Both the position numbers and the translations under genes were made by a program. Below, in pieces: positions 56,399 to 64,000 of a stretch of DNA of 64,000 nucleotides (the first letter of the stretch is position 1; every line of letters begins with the position of its first letter). Source of the DNA: Candidatus Finniella inopinata (GTDB taxonomy: Bacteria; Pseudomonadota; Alphaproteobacteria; Paracaedibacterales; CAIULA01); the NCBI RefSeq assembly GCF_004210305.1, contig NZ_SCFB01000002.1, positions 1 through 64,000 on the forward strand. The letters are read 5' to 3'. The notes beneath the pieces were generated by a model, which saw only the letters and a program-made list of their open reading frames with translations, was not told the origin of the DNA and ran no database searches.

Positions 56399-56427
56399 TT
56401 GACAACCTTTTTTTTGAAAGGTATAGT
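56399..56427 (+). promoter_or_regulatory. Strong sigma70 promoter for tRNA-Met/efp
   Basis: TTGACA at 56399-56404, 17-base spacer, TATAGT at 56422-56427, ending 11 bases before the tRNA. It is the best consensus promoter seen in the window. The gap 56221-56398 holds no gene that I see. Confidence 0.8.
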
Positions 56428-56438
56428 CTTGATTAAGC

Positions 56439-56515
56439 GGCGGGGTAGCTCAGTTGGTTAGAGCAGCGGAATCATAATCCGCGTGTCGGGGGTTCGAATC
56501 CCTCCCTCGCTACCA
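56439..56515 (+). tRNA. tRNA-Met (anticodon CAT, elongator type)
   Basis: Starts GGCGGGGTAGCTCAGTTGG; the anticodon stem CGGAAT..ATCCG encloses CAT; the T arm GGGGGTTCGAATCCC and an encoded CCA are present. The acceptor stem pairs fully at position 1 (G-U), unlike initiator tRNA. A lysidine-modified tRNA-Ile(CAT) is less likely but not excluded. It is 32 bases upstream of efp. Confidence 0.93.
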
Positions 56516-56547
56516 CTTATAGCTAAATCTCAATCAGGAATAAATTC

Positions 56548-57114
56548 GTGAAGATCAATGGTAATTCTGTTCGTATTGGTAATGTAATTGAACATCAAGG
56601 AAAACTTTGGGTTGCCACGAAGACTCAACATACGCAACCAGGCAAAGGCGGCGCCTATATGCAGGTTGAACTGAAAAATTTGATTGATGGCACGAAAACA
56701 AATGAACGGTTTCGATCGTCGGAACAGGTTGAACGGGTATACCTTGACGAATCACCCTATCAATATTTATACGCCGAAGACGACAATCTGATCTTTATGG
56801 ACCAGCAAACTTTTGAACAAATTACCTTATCGAAAGACTTTGTTGGGGATGCTGCTGCCTATCTTCAAGATGGCATGGTGGTGGATGTGTCATCCTATGA
56901 GGAGCGCCCCATCAGTGTGAAACTGCCTGATACGGTTATTTTAAGGATTACTGAGGCCGAGCCAGTGGTGAAGGGACAGACAGCTTCTTCATCGTTTAAA
57001 CCAGCTATGTTGGAAAATGGCCTACGGGTCATGGTTCCCCCCCATATTGATTCAGGCATTCGCATCGTGGTCAACACGGCTGATAATACCTATGTGGAAC
57101 GGGCGAAAGATTGA
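56548..57114 (+). CDS. efp: Elongation factor P
   Basis: 188 residues, the standard length, with three beta-barrel domains. The KOW-like N-terminal domain carries the loop [15 protein letters not shown] with Lys33, the site modified by EpmA-type enzymes. The C-terminal OB domain ends with [20 protein letters not shown]. It relieves ribosome stalling at polyproline, relevant to the proline-rich secreted proteins here. GTG start; likely co-transcribed with tRNA-Met. Confidence 0.95.
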   Translation: MKINGNSVRIGNVIEHQGKLWVATKTQHTQPGKGGAYMQVELKNLIDGTKTNERFRSSEQVERVYLDESPYQYLYAEDDNLIFMDQQTFEQITLSKDFVGDAAAYLQDGMVVDVSSYEERPISVKLPDTVILRITEAEPVVKGQTASSSFKPAMLENGLRVMVPPHIDSGIRIVVNTADNTYVERAKD

Positions 57115-57158
57115 CAGTCCACCACCTTTGAAAAAACGCCGAACAGGAATACTGAATA

Positions 57159-59912
57159 TTGTTTTCATACCCCCTGATCAGCATTCCTTTCGGTGAAAAT
57201 TTCAATCAGCGGTTGGTTGACGCCCTTATCAATCAGGCCGACTCTCCCCTTGATTTGGCGCAAACCCTCATTTTGGTTCCCAATCACCGCGCCATCCTTG
57301 GTCTAAAAAATGCTTTCCTGCAAAAAGCTCCTCAGGATAACCTGCTGCTTCCCAAAATTCTTTCCCTCAATGATCTGGGCGATCATAATCCGTTGGGAAT
57401 TCCACTTATTGATGCCCTGCCCAAAAAGGTGGACAGCTGCAAACGGTTGGGCATCCTCAGTCAACTGATCCTTAAATTTCCTGGCTACACATCAACACCC
57501 CAGGCTTTAAAAGCAGCCCGATTGTTGGGAACCGTTTTGGATGAAATGCAGAGGTGGGGATTAGATTCCCGTAAGATTGAGACGATCGTCAGCACCGACT
57601 ACGCCGAACACTGGCAGCTCAGCCTGGATTTTTTGAAAATTGTCACCCATCAGTGGCCACAGATTCTGCAGGAATTGGGCGCGATCGACGACCAAGCTCG
57701 GACCCATCAGGCCTTAAAGGCTGTGGCTACCTTTTGGAAGCATCACCCTCCGGTTCATCGGGTCGTTATTGCCGGGTCAACGGGGGCCACACCGGGCATT
57801 GCGTCCTTGATGAAAACAGTATTGACGTTACCAAAGGGCCAGGTTTTTCTGTATGGCCTTGATTCCCCTGAGGTGACTTATCCGCTTCCCCACCCTCAGC
57901 ATGCCATCCAAAAGCTATTATCCGTTCTGGAGGTGCCTTCGGCGCAAATTTATTTCACCCGACCAACCTACCCTTTGGCCACCGATCGTCATCAGCTTGT
58001 GCAAAGGTCGACTTCATCAACACTGACAAAGGCCGATGGTAAGATCAAGCCCCCTCACCTGATTCCCTGCAGTAATCTGCAACAAGAAGCCAAAGTCATT
58101 GCGCTGATCATGCGCCAATCCATTGATACCACAACGGGCCCGATAGTTTTGGTGACCCCCAACCAGAATTTGGGCGATTGGGTTGAACAAGAATTGGCCC
58201 GTTGGGATTTAACGGCCAATCGATCGGATGCCTTGAAACTGGCCGAAACACCGCCAGCGCGATTCATGATCAGTGTGGCCAATTACCTGCAGAATCCAAC
58301 TGTGGGCGGATTGCTTTGCATTCTGAAACACCCCTTTTGTGCCAAGGCCAGTGATCGAAAAACACACCTGGAAACCATACGGTCGTTAGAGATCACCATT
58401 ATACGCCGGCCAAATTTTGAGTTTGAGGATTTGAGATCAGCCTTTGCGCAGTATCTTGACATTCTGTCTCTGCCAGACGCGCTGTCGACTTTAAACGATT
58501 TTTTGGATCATCACAGGGCCATCTGTGGAAAATTAACCGGCGACACCACGCCAACCTGCCCGCTTTGGCAACAAAACGATGGAGCCGCCTTAAAGGAATT
58601 TCTGGATAACCTTAACAATCAGGCGCCTTACTTTTCCGGGATTTCGAACCAAACTTATGCGGGGGTTTTCAAAACCCTGCTTGATCAAGCACCAGGGCTG
58701 CATAATACAAAAGGTATCGGATCGCGACTGCACATTCTAGGGACATTTGAATCACGCCTAAGCGATGCGGAGGTTATGATTCTGGGTGGTTTGAATGAAG
58801 ACAGCTGGCCCCAGGCCCCCCAAGAAAATCCCTGGTTGAATCGGGCCATGCGCCAACAACTGGGTTTACCCTTACCGGAATGGTACATCGGGTTGTCGGC
58901 CCATGATTTTTGGGCTTGCTTTTACGCCCCCCAGCTTTACTTAACCCGAAGCTTGGAAGAGAACGGCGCGCCAACCCTGGCCAGTCGGTGGTGGCAACGT
59001 TTAGAGGCGGTTTATTTAAAGAATCAAACTTCTACCCCTCCAGACCCCTGGCAGGAATGGGCCGACCAATTGGTGCCCATTGCCCCCTCGATTGAATTAA
59101 TGCCACCTGCCCCCTGCCCTCCAATAGAAGCGCGCCCAAAATGCCTGTACGTGACCGAGGTTGAACGCCTGATGCGTGACCCCTATGCCGTGTATGCAAA
59201 ACATTGTTTGGGTCTGAAACCCCTGCCGTCTTTGACGCAGGATTCCCAGGCTTTAAAAAGAGGGCAGTTGATTCACACCGTTCTAGACCAGTATATACGG
59301 GCCAACGGGGGTCTGAGTCCTACCCTGGATCACCTGTTGAACTTTGCTTATCCTTATTTTCAAAAGGACCATACCAGTCGGACGTTTTGGTGGCAGCGCT
59401 TTCAAAAAATTGCAGCATGGGTGGTTCAAGAATGGCAGAGTGCTCCGGCCCTGAAACGCCTTAGCGAACATAAGGGGCATGTTTCCTTTGTCGTTGGAAA
59501 CCATACAGTTGAAATCAAGGCCATCGCCGATCGGCTTGATCTGATGGAAACTCACGTCGCAGTTATTGACTATAAAACGGGTGCTGTGCCCAGTTTAAAA
59601 GAGATGAAGCAAGGACTTTCCCCCCAGCTGGGATTGGAGGCTTGGATGCTTTATCGACACGGATTCTCCGTGCCCCATGCCAAACACATTAAAGCAGCGT
59701 TGTGGCATTTGACGGGACAAAATCCCGCGGGAAGAGTCATTAATTTAGACATTACGGAAGAGTTTTTGGCAGATACAGAAACAGGTCTATATAACCTGTT
59801 CCTTACCTTTTTAAACGACCAAACCTCTTATTTCGCCTGCCCCAACCCTGATCACGCCCCCCATTACAACGACTACAGCCATCTGGAACGCCTTAAAGAG
59901 TGGCAGGGGTAG
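57159..59912 (+). CDS. addB: Double-strand break repair protein AddB
   Basis: A 917-residue AddB of the alphaproteobacterial type. The N-terminal inactivated helicase region has LILVPNHRAILGLKNAFL and VVIAGSTGATPGIASLMKTV, and VMILGGLNEDSWPQAPQENP occurs mid-protein. The C-terminal RecB-family nuclease has LKRGQLIHTVLDQYI and VAVIDYKTGAVPSLKEM. With AddA it resects DNA ends for RecA-dependent repair. TTG start at 57159. Its partner addA is separated from it by two small genes. Confidence 0.92.
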   Translation: MFSYPLISIPFGENFNQRLVDALINQADSPLDLAQTLILVPNHRAILGLKNAFLQKAPQDNLLLPKILSLNDLGDHNPLGIPLIDALPKKVDSCKRLGILSQLILKFPGYTSTPQALKAARLLGTVLDEMQRWGLDSRKIETIVSTDYAEHWQLSLDFLKIVTHQWPQILQELGAIDDQARTHQALKAVATFWKHHPPVHRVVIAGSTGATPGIASLMKTVLTLPKGQVFLYGLDSPEVTYPLPHPQHAIQKLLSVLEVPSAQIYFTRPTYPLATDRHQLVQRSTSSTLTKADGKIKPPHLIPCSNLQQEAKVIALIMRQSIDTTTGPIVLVTPNQNLGDWVEQELARWDLTANRSDALKLAETPPARFMISVANYLQNPTVGGLLCILKHPFCAKASDRKTHLETIRSLEITIIRRPNFEFEDLRSAFAQYLDILSLPDALSTLNDFLDHHRAICGKLTGDTTPTCPLWQQNDGAALKEFLDNLNNQAPYFSGISNQTYAGVFKTLLDQAPGLHNTKGIGSRLHILGTFESRLSDAEVMILGGLNEDSWPQAPQENPWLNRAMRQQLGLPLPEWYIGLSAHDFWACFYAPQLYLTRSLEENGAPTLASRWWQRLEAVYLKNQTSTPPDPWQEWADQLVPIAPSIELMPPAPCPPIEARPKCLYVTEVERLMRDPYAVYAKHCLGLKPLPSLTQDSQALKRGQLIHTVLDQYIRANGGLSPTLDHLLNFAYPYFQKDHTSRTFWWQRFQKIAAWVVQEWQSAPALKRLSEHKGHVSFVVGNHTVEIKAIADRLDLMETHVAVIDYKTGAVPSLKEMKQGLSPQLGLEAWMLYRHGFSVPHAKHIKAALWHLTGQNPAGRVINLDITEEFLADTETGLYNLFLTFLNDQTSYFACPNPDHAPHYNDYSHLERLKEWQG

Positions 59913-60011
59913 GCGCCGTGGTCTGTCGTCTTTCCTACAAAGTTTTTCTATTGAACATCCGAATCAAATTCAATTAGCATGAATGGTGAAGTTGTAAAAT
60001 AGAAAGTAAAC

Positions 60012-60539
60012 ATGCGTAAAGATTATAAAAGGCTTAGTTTTTGGTTAACAAGTCTTTCAGTCATGTTCCTTTGTGTTCTTAGCATGCATGGCTTAACAAA
60101 TCGGTCTTATGGGTGTGAAATTGGAAGTGAATCAGACAATTCAACACGTAAAATCAGACAAATTGAAGTTTCTCCTTATGATCCGGAAAATCCTCCTATA
60201 AGCATCGAAGAGAAACTTGTAAGAGGGAAGAAATTCAACAGAATACTTTTTTTAAATCAATTTCTCATAACAGCTCTCACGGGGGCAGCTTTTTTGAAAC
60301 CAGCACTGTTCTATGAAGCCATAACCGGATCGGCTCTTTCTTTATTTTTAACAACCTATATCCCGTCTCAGGAAGAAGATGATGAATTAAGCGCTGAAAT
60401 TAAAAAAGCCCGACCATGTTTACAGGAAAAGCTTGATAGGCTGAATCGTTCCTATCAACGTGAAAAATATAGATTTTGCCTCATTTATGCTATGGAATTA
60501 TCCTTGGTCTTTTGTGTTGCAGTTTTCAGACCGGACTAG
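60012..60539 (+). CDS. Small membrane or exported protein, paralogue 1
   Basis: 175 residues: N-terminal signal-anchor (about 9-28), a hydrophilic stretch, a hydrophobic pair in the middle (LFLNQFLITALTGAAFLKPA, GSALSLFLTTYIP), a charged helix and a final membrane segment (CLIYAMELSLVFCVAVFRPD). It shares MRK starts, the DSLTN/HGLTN signal-region end and overall layout with the next gene. No known family. Inserted between addB and addA. Confidence 0.6.
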   Translation: MRKDYKRLSFWLTSLSVMFLCVLSMHGLTNRSYGCEIGSESDNSTRKIRQIEVSPYDPENPPISIEEKLVRGKKFNRILFLNQFLITALTGAAFLKPALFYEAITGSALSLFLTTYIPSQEEDDELSAEIKKARPCLQEKLDRLNRSYQREKYRFCLIYAMELSLVFCVAVFRPD

Positions 60540-60640
60540 CGTCGATGTACCAACGCTTTACAAGAAATTGATCACATCAAATACATAAACCTGCTTATTT
60601 TAAAATAATCCCCCTAGAATATAGAGAAGATCAAGTCGTC

Positions 60641-61225
60641 ATGCGTAAAAATTTTAACCCCCCCCTCAATCTTTTATTAACAAAAATGACAGCAATATTT
60701 TTTTGTATCTTCGTTCAAGATAGCCTAACAAATCAGATTCAATCTGCTGATTTTGAAGGCGACGGACACCATCAAAAATGCAGAATCAGGAATCGTAAAG
60801 TATCTGAGGCACCTTCAGAAAGTTCATTCAAACAACTTGAACACGACATTAAGTCTACCTCTAGATTAGCCATGGTTCTTGGCTTCTTCCAACCTTTACT
60901 GACATGGCGGGCGGGATGTTACATGTGGAATTATGACCAATTTCCAAAAATTCCGCCTCATTCCATAGCGGCTATGGGACCAATGGCTGTGGTTTTTACC
61001 TATGGTGTTCTTAAGTATATTCACGACAAAAATACTGCATTTGATCAACAAATTTCAAAGGTTTCAGCCCATCAGCGCGGCAACATTGATAAGTTGAAGC
61101 ATCGTTTTTCAATTGAAAAAAATATAATTCTTACCGTAATTGCGTTAGAGTTTTGCTTGCTGACTTATGGAATAATTTTTGAACCTGATATCATGTCAAA
61201 TATCTTTCCTGGCCCTAAAAAGTAG
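60641..61225 (+). CDS. Small membrane or exported protein, paralogue 2
   Basis: 194 residues with the same architecture as the gene at 60012: signal-anchor, basic/hydrophilic segment (HHQKCRIRNRKVSEAPSE), two central hydrophobic segments, a charged helix (NIDKLKHRFSIEKN) and a C-terminal membrane segment ending FEPDI. The tandem pair probably arose by duplication. No function is recognised. Confidence 0.6.
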   Translation: MRKNFNPPLNLLLTKMTAIFFCIFVQDSLTNQIQSADFEGDGHHQKCRIRNRKVSEAPSESSFKQLEHDIKSTSRLAMVLGFFQPLLTWRAGCYMWNYDQFPKIPPHSIAAMGPMAVVFTYGVLKYIHDKNTAFDQQISKVSAHQRGNIDKLKHRFSIEKNIILTVIALEFCLLTYGIIFEPDIMSNIFPGPKK

Positions 61226-61263
61226 GCTGACAAAGACAAGATGAATCAACATACAGGAAACTG

Positions 61264-64000
61264 GTGACCGCATTAACCGCACAAAAACAAGCAGCTGACC
61301 CTGGGGCAAGCTGTTGGGTCGCCGCCTCGGCCGGCACGGGGAAAACCAAGGTCTTGATTGATCGCCTGGCGAGATTGCTGTTGCTGGGGTTTCAAGCCGA
61401 AAGCATTTTGTGCATTACCTTCACCAAAGCGGCTGCCACCGAAATGCAGCAACGCCTTTTGCAGAAATTGCAAAGCTGGGCCGTGTTCGAGCCTGATGCG
61501 TTAAAAGAGGACTTATCTAGTCTTTTGGGCCATCCCCCTGATGCGTCTGTGATTCAGCGCGCCCAACACCTTTTCTTTCAGACTTTGGATGCGCCCGGGG
61601 GTTTAAAAATACAAACCATCCACAGTTTTTGCCAGGGGTTGCTGCAGCGTTTTCCGCTGGAGGCTGGCATTGACCCCTGCTTTCAACTGATTGAAGAAAC
61701 CACCGCCAATGAATTGTTAGGGCGGGCTCAGCAGCACGTTCTTGAAAATCCGTCCCCCAATCTGCAATCGGCCTTGAATTACTTAACAGGGGAACTTTCA
61801 GAAAATCGTTTTGAAGAGATGTTGGAAAGTTTGCAGGGTCAACGCGCCCAGTTTCACGAATTTTTAAACCAACACCCAAGCTTAGAAGCCTATCAACAGG
61901 TCCTGGAACAGTCTTTCTTAAATGAACCGGCGCCGCCTGCCCCTGTGGATTGGGATTTGTTGTGCGCGACGATGATGGATCATGGGACTGACGCTGATCA
62001 GAAGATGGCGGCACGGCTCCATCAACCCCACGACAACACCATCTTCTTGACCCAAGAGGGGCAAGTTCGGCAGAAATTAGCTAGTAAGCAGTTTGAAAGA
62101 TCCTTCCCCGATCTTTTTGAGACTTTATGTCAGTTTGCAAAGTCGGTTTATCAGGTTGACCAATATGCCAAAACACAACACACCATTGAAATAACCCTGG
62201 CGTTTTGCCAAGTTGCCCAAGCCATTTTTGAAGCTTACCAGGCGGATAAACACCGCCAAGGCCTGCTTGATTTCGAGGACCTTATTGCCCTGACGCTTCG
62301 CCTTTTACAAAAACCAGGTATCTCTGACTGGGTTTTTTATAAATTAGACGGTGGATTTGATCACATCTTGGTGGACGAGGCTCAAGATACAAGCCCAACC
62401 CAATGGCAAATTTTGCAACAGCTGATATTGGCACTGCTGACCCCTGATGTCCTGCAACGAACGTTATTCGTGGTGGGTGATATCAAACAATCGATTTACA
62501 GCTTTCAAGGCGCCAAGCCATCCATTTTTAATAAGTTGCGACCGGAATTCAAAGCTTATTTGACCAGCCAGGAAAGGCGCTGGCACGATATATCTTTGGA
62601 TGTTTCGTTTCGAACCACGCCCGCTGTCTTAGCCATCATTGATGAAATTTTCAAAAAAAATCCCGATGGGGTTCAATTCTTAAAAGAAGAAATCAGGCAT
62701 GTTAGTCATCGACGGGATGCCCCAGGTCTGGTGGAGCTTTGGCCCCTTATTCAGGTGGATGATGATGTTGAAGAGACGATCTGGCCCCTGCCTCTTGACC
62801 AAAGACCTATGATTTCTGGCGGCGCCCAATTGGCCGATCAAATCGCCACTAAAATTGACACCCTGTTGAAAAGCCAGATTATTTTACCCAGCACTCAAAA
62901 GCCTGTGCAACCTGAGGATATTCTGATTTTGTCCAGACGGAGGGGACCTTGGATTCCGTTGCTGTTACAGCAGCTTAAAAAACGCCATATACCCGTGGCT
63001 GGCGTCGATCGCCTTCGTCTAAAGGATCACATTGCGGTTCTGGATTTATTGGCGTTGGGGCGATTTTTATGCCTTCCTCAGGATGATTACAGCCTGGCCT
63101 GCGTTCTAAAAAGTCCGCTAATCAATAACGGCTATGGCCTTTCGGAAGATCAGCTGTTCATCTGGTGCCACACCCGCGATGGTAGCCTGTGGCAGTCTTT
63201 ATTGAATCATCAAGGGGACGACCCAGCATATCAACAAGCCGTTTCTTTTTTGAAAAAGCACCTCGGGCGCGTTGATTTTGATGACCCGTTCGTTTTATTC
63301 CACGACATTCTAAGAGAAACAGAGGGCGCCTTTACAGCCCGCTTAGGCCCCGAATGCCAGGAAATTCTGTCAGAATTTTTGCAACAAGCCCTTGATTACC
63401 AACACAGTCACGCCGCGAGTGTGCAAGATTTTATTGATTTTATGGATGCCCAAGAAACCGACATTAAACGCAGCATCTCGTCAGAGGCGAATCAAGTCCG
63501 GCTTATGACCATTCATGGGGCCAAAGGATTGCAGGCGCCCGTGGTTATTTTGGCCGACAGCGGAGACCACCCCACCCTTCAAAAAGATCTGTTTATTTGG
63601 GACGAAGACGAAGTGCCTTTGTTCCTTGTGAAGCCAACCCAAAAACAGCAATCAGAAATCATCGCGCATCTTAAAAGCAAAAGCCTGGATCAGGCCATGC
63701 AGGAACAACGGCGTCTTTTGTATGTGGCCATGACGCGGTCTCAAGATCAGCTGTATATTGCTGGTATGGCAAAGAAGGCAAAGGCTGGTGAATGGTATGA
63801 CCTGCTCAACGAAGTGTTGGAGGATGTGGGTCAGAAAACGTCTGAAGACGGTTGGATTTTCCAACCGACGCCTTTTCAAAAAGCAATGGCCCTATTTCCT
63901 TCACAAGGTAAAATTGAGGCGCCCGCATGGTTTCGCGAACAACCTGATCAAGCTTTATGGTTGAATAAAACCAAAGAATCACCAAAAGAGATGGCCTCTG
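61264..64000 (+). CDS. addA: ATP-dependent helicase/nuclease AddA (5' part, runs off window)
   Basis: An uninterrupted frame from GTG 61264 (AGGAAA in front) to the window end, at least 912 codons. UvrD/Rep motifs are in order: Walker A ASAGTGKTKV, motif Ia TFTKAAATEM, IQTIHSFCQ, motif II ILVDEAQDTSPTQW, motif III VVGDIKQSIYSFQGAKPS, motif V RLMTIHGAKGLQAPVVIL and motif VI LLYVAMTRSQDQLYIAG. The C-terminal nuclease domain lies beyond the window. It is the helicase-nuclease partner of AddB. Confidence 0.92.
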   Translation, partial: MTALTAQKQAADPGASCWVAASAGTGKTKVLIDRLARLLLLGFQAESILCITFTKAAATEMQQRLLQKLQSWAVFEPDALKEDLSSLLGHPPDASVIQRAQHLFFQTLDAPGGLKIQTIHSFCQGLLQRFPLEAGIDPCFQLIEETTANELLGRAQQHVLENPSPNLQSALNYLTGELSENRFEEMLESLQGQRAQFHEFLNQHPSLEAYQQVLEQSFLNEPAPPAPVDWDLLCATMMDHGTDADQKMAARLHQPHDNTIFLTQEGQVRQKLASKQFERSFPDLFETLCQFAKSVYQVDQYAKTQHTIEITLAFCQVAQAIFEAYQADKHRQGLLDFEDLIALTLRLLQKPGISDWVFYKLDGGFDHILVDEAQDTSPTQWQILQQLILALLTPDVLQRTLFVVGDIKQSIYSFQGAKPSIFNKLRPEFKAYLTSQERRWHDISLDVSFRTTPAVLAIIDEIFKKNPDGVQFLKEEIRHVSHRRDAPGLVELWPLIQVDDDVEETIWPLPLDQRPMISGGAQLADQIATKIDTLLKSQIILPSTQKPVQPEDILILSRRRGPWIPLLLQQLKKRHIPVAGVDRLRLKDHIAVLDLLALGRFLCLPQDDYSLACVLKSPLINNGYGLSEDQLFIWCHTRDGSLWQSLLNHQGDDPAYQQAVSFLKKHLGRVDFDDPFVLFHDILRETEGAFTARLGPECQEILSEFLQQALDYQHSHAASVQDFIDFMDAQETDIKRSISSEANQVRLMTIHGAKGLQAPVVILADSGDHPTLQKDLFIWDEDEVPLFLVKPTQKQQSEIIAHLKSKSLDQAMQEQRRLLYVAMTRSQDQLYIAGMAKKAKAGEWYDLLNEVLEDVGQKTSEDGWIFQPTPFQKAMALFPSQGKIEAPAWFREQPDQALWLNKTKESPKEMAS

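Noticed and set aside
61517..62014. 165-codon minus-strand frame
   Set aside because: It is antisense to addA, whose frame is continuous and carries helicase motifs.
1..64000. CRISPR arrays, rRNA genes, prophage modules, replication origin
   Set aside because: I looked for regularly spaced direct repeats, rRNA-like sequence, phage structural genes and DnaA-box clusters and saw none.

Overview
The window looks like the chromosome of an AT-rich, host-associated alphaproteobacterium, most like the Holosporales/Paracaedibacter type of amoeba or protist endosymbiont. I infer this from gene content, not from a phylogeny. The supporting features are an alphaproteobacterial AddAB pair, a three-gene PntAA/PntAB/PntB transhydrogenase, FtsZ ending in DIPAFLRR, many MFS (including ProP-like) and ABC importers, and several large signal-peptide proteins with eukaryote-like modules (ankyrin, TcdA/TcdB-like glycosyltransferase, proline-rich tracts). 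Many genes are freshly broken, and mobile DNA is abundant.

Layout. 1-137: the end of an ISAs1-type element that cut an Rpn/PDDEXK-type gene. 207-4639: two tandem MFS transporters, tRNA-Ser(GGA) and an orphan livG-livF pair. 4859-11788: RNase D, then a polyamine importer operon (binding protein, ATPase, two permeases) with a decayed Fic-protein tail between its permeases, and a GT4 glycosyltransferase. 11928-18832: small secreted proteins, FKBP, a frameshifted coiled-coil protein, a BI-1 protein, hldE and a secreted Pro-rich protein. 18905-20809: a class-C-like group II intron sitting directly behind a terminator-like hairpin. 21206-27911: HTH remnant, yejF-like ATPase, tRNA-Ser(GCT), a frameshifted two-domain secreted glycosyltransferase, bioY and two secreted proteins. 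28008-34171: two essentially identical ISAs1-type elements that have destroyed two paralogous beta-propeller/ankyrin genes.

34291-38943: a doubly broken MFS gene, brnQ, mnmA and a yefM-yoeB toxin-antitoxin pair. 39031-45184: a secreted poly-Ser protein with a HicA-like tail, a sucB lacking the usual E3-binding domain, and pntAA-pntAB-pntB. 45292-49891: a DUF6314-like gene, a broken DUF4143-type ATPase flanked by 40-bp hairpin direct repeats, a MazG-like pyrophosphohydrolase, a ProP-like MFS and a LuxR-type regulator. 50024-56220: def, ftsZ, a TPR secreted protein, an EnvZ-like kinase and a broken DAO-type oxidoreductase with circularly permuted domain order. 56399-64000: tRNA-Met with a strong promoter, efp, addB, two small paralogous membrane proteins and addA running off the end.

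Together the genes suit an intracellular lifestyle: scavenging (polyamines, branched-chain amino acids, peptides, biotin, MFS substrates), envelope and LPS building (hldE, GT4), and a changing set of secreted host-directed proteins. Broken genes and repeats concentrate around the secreted and transport genes. Notable repeats are three copies of a roughly 160-bp palindromic element (35981, 41990, 45801).
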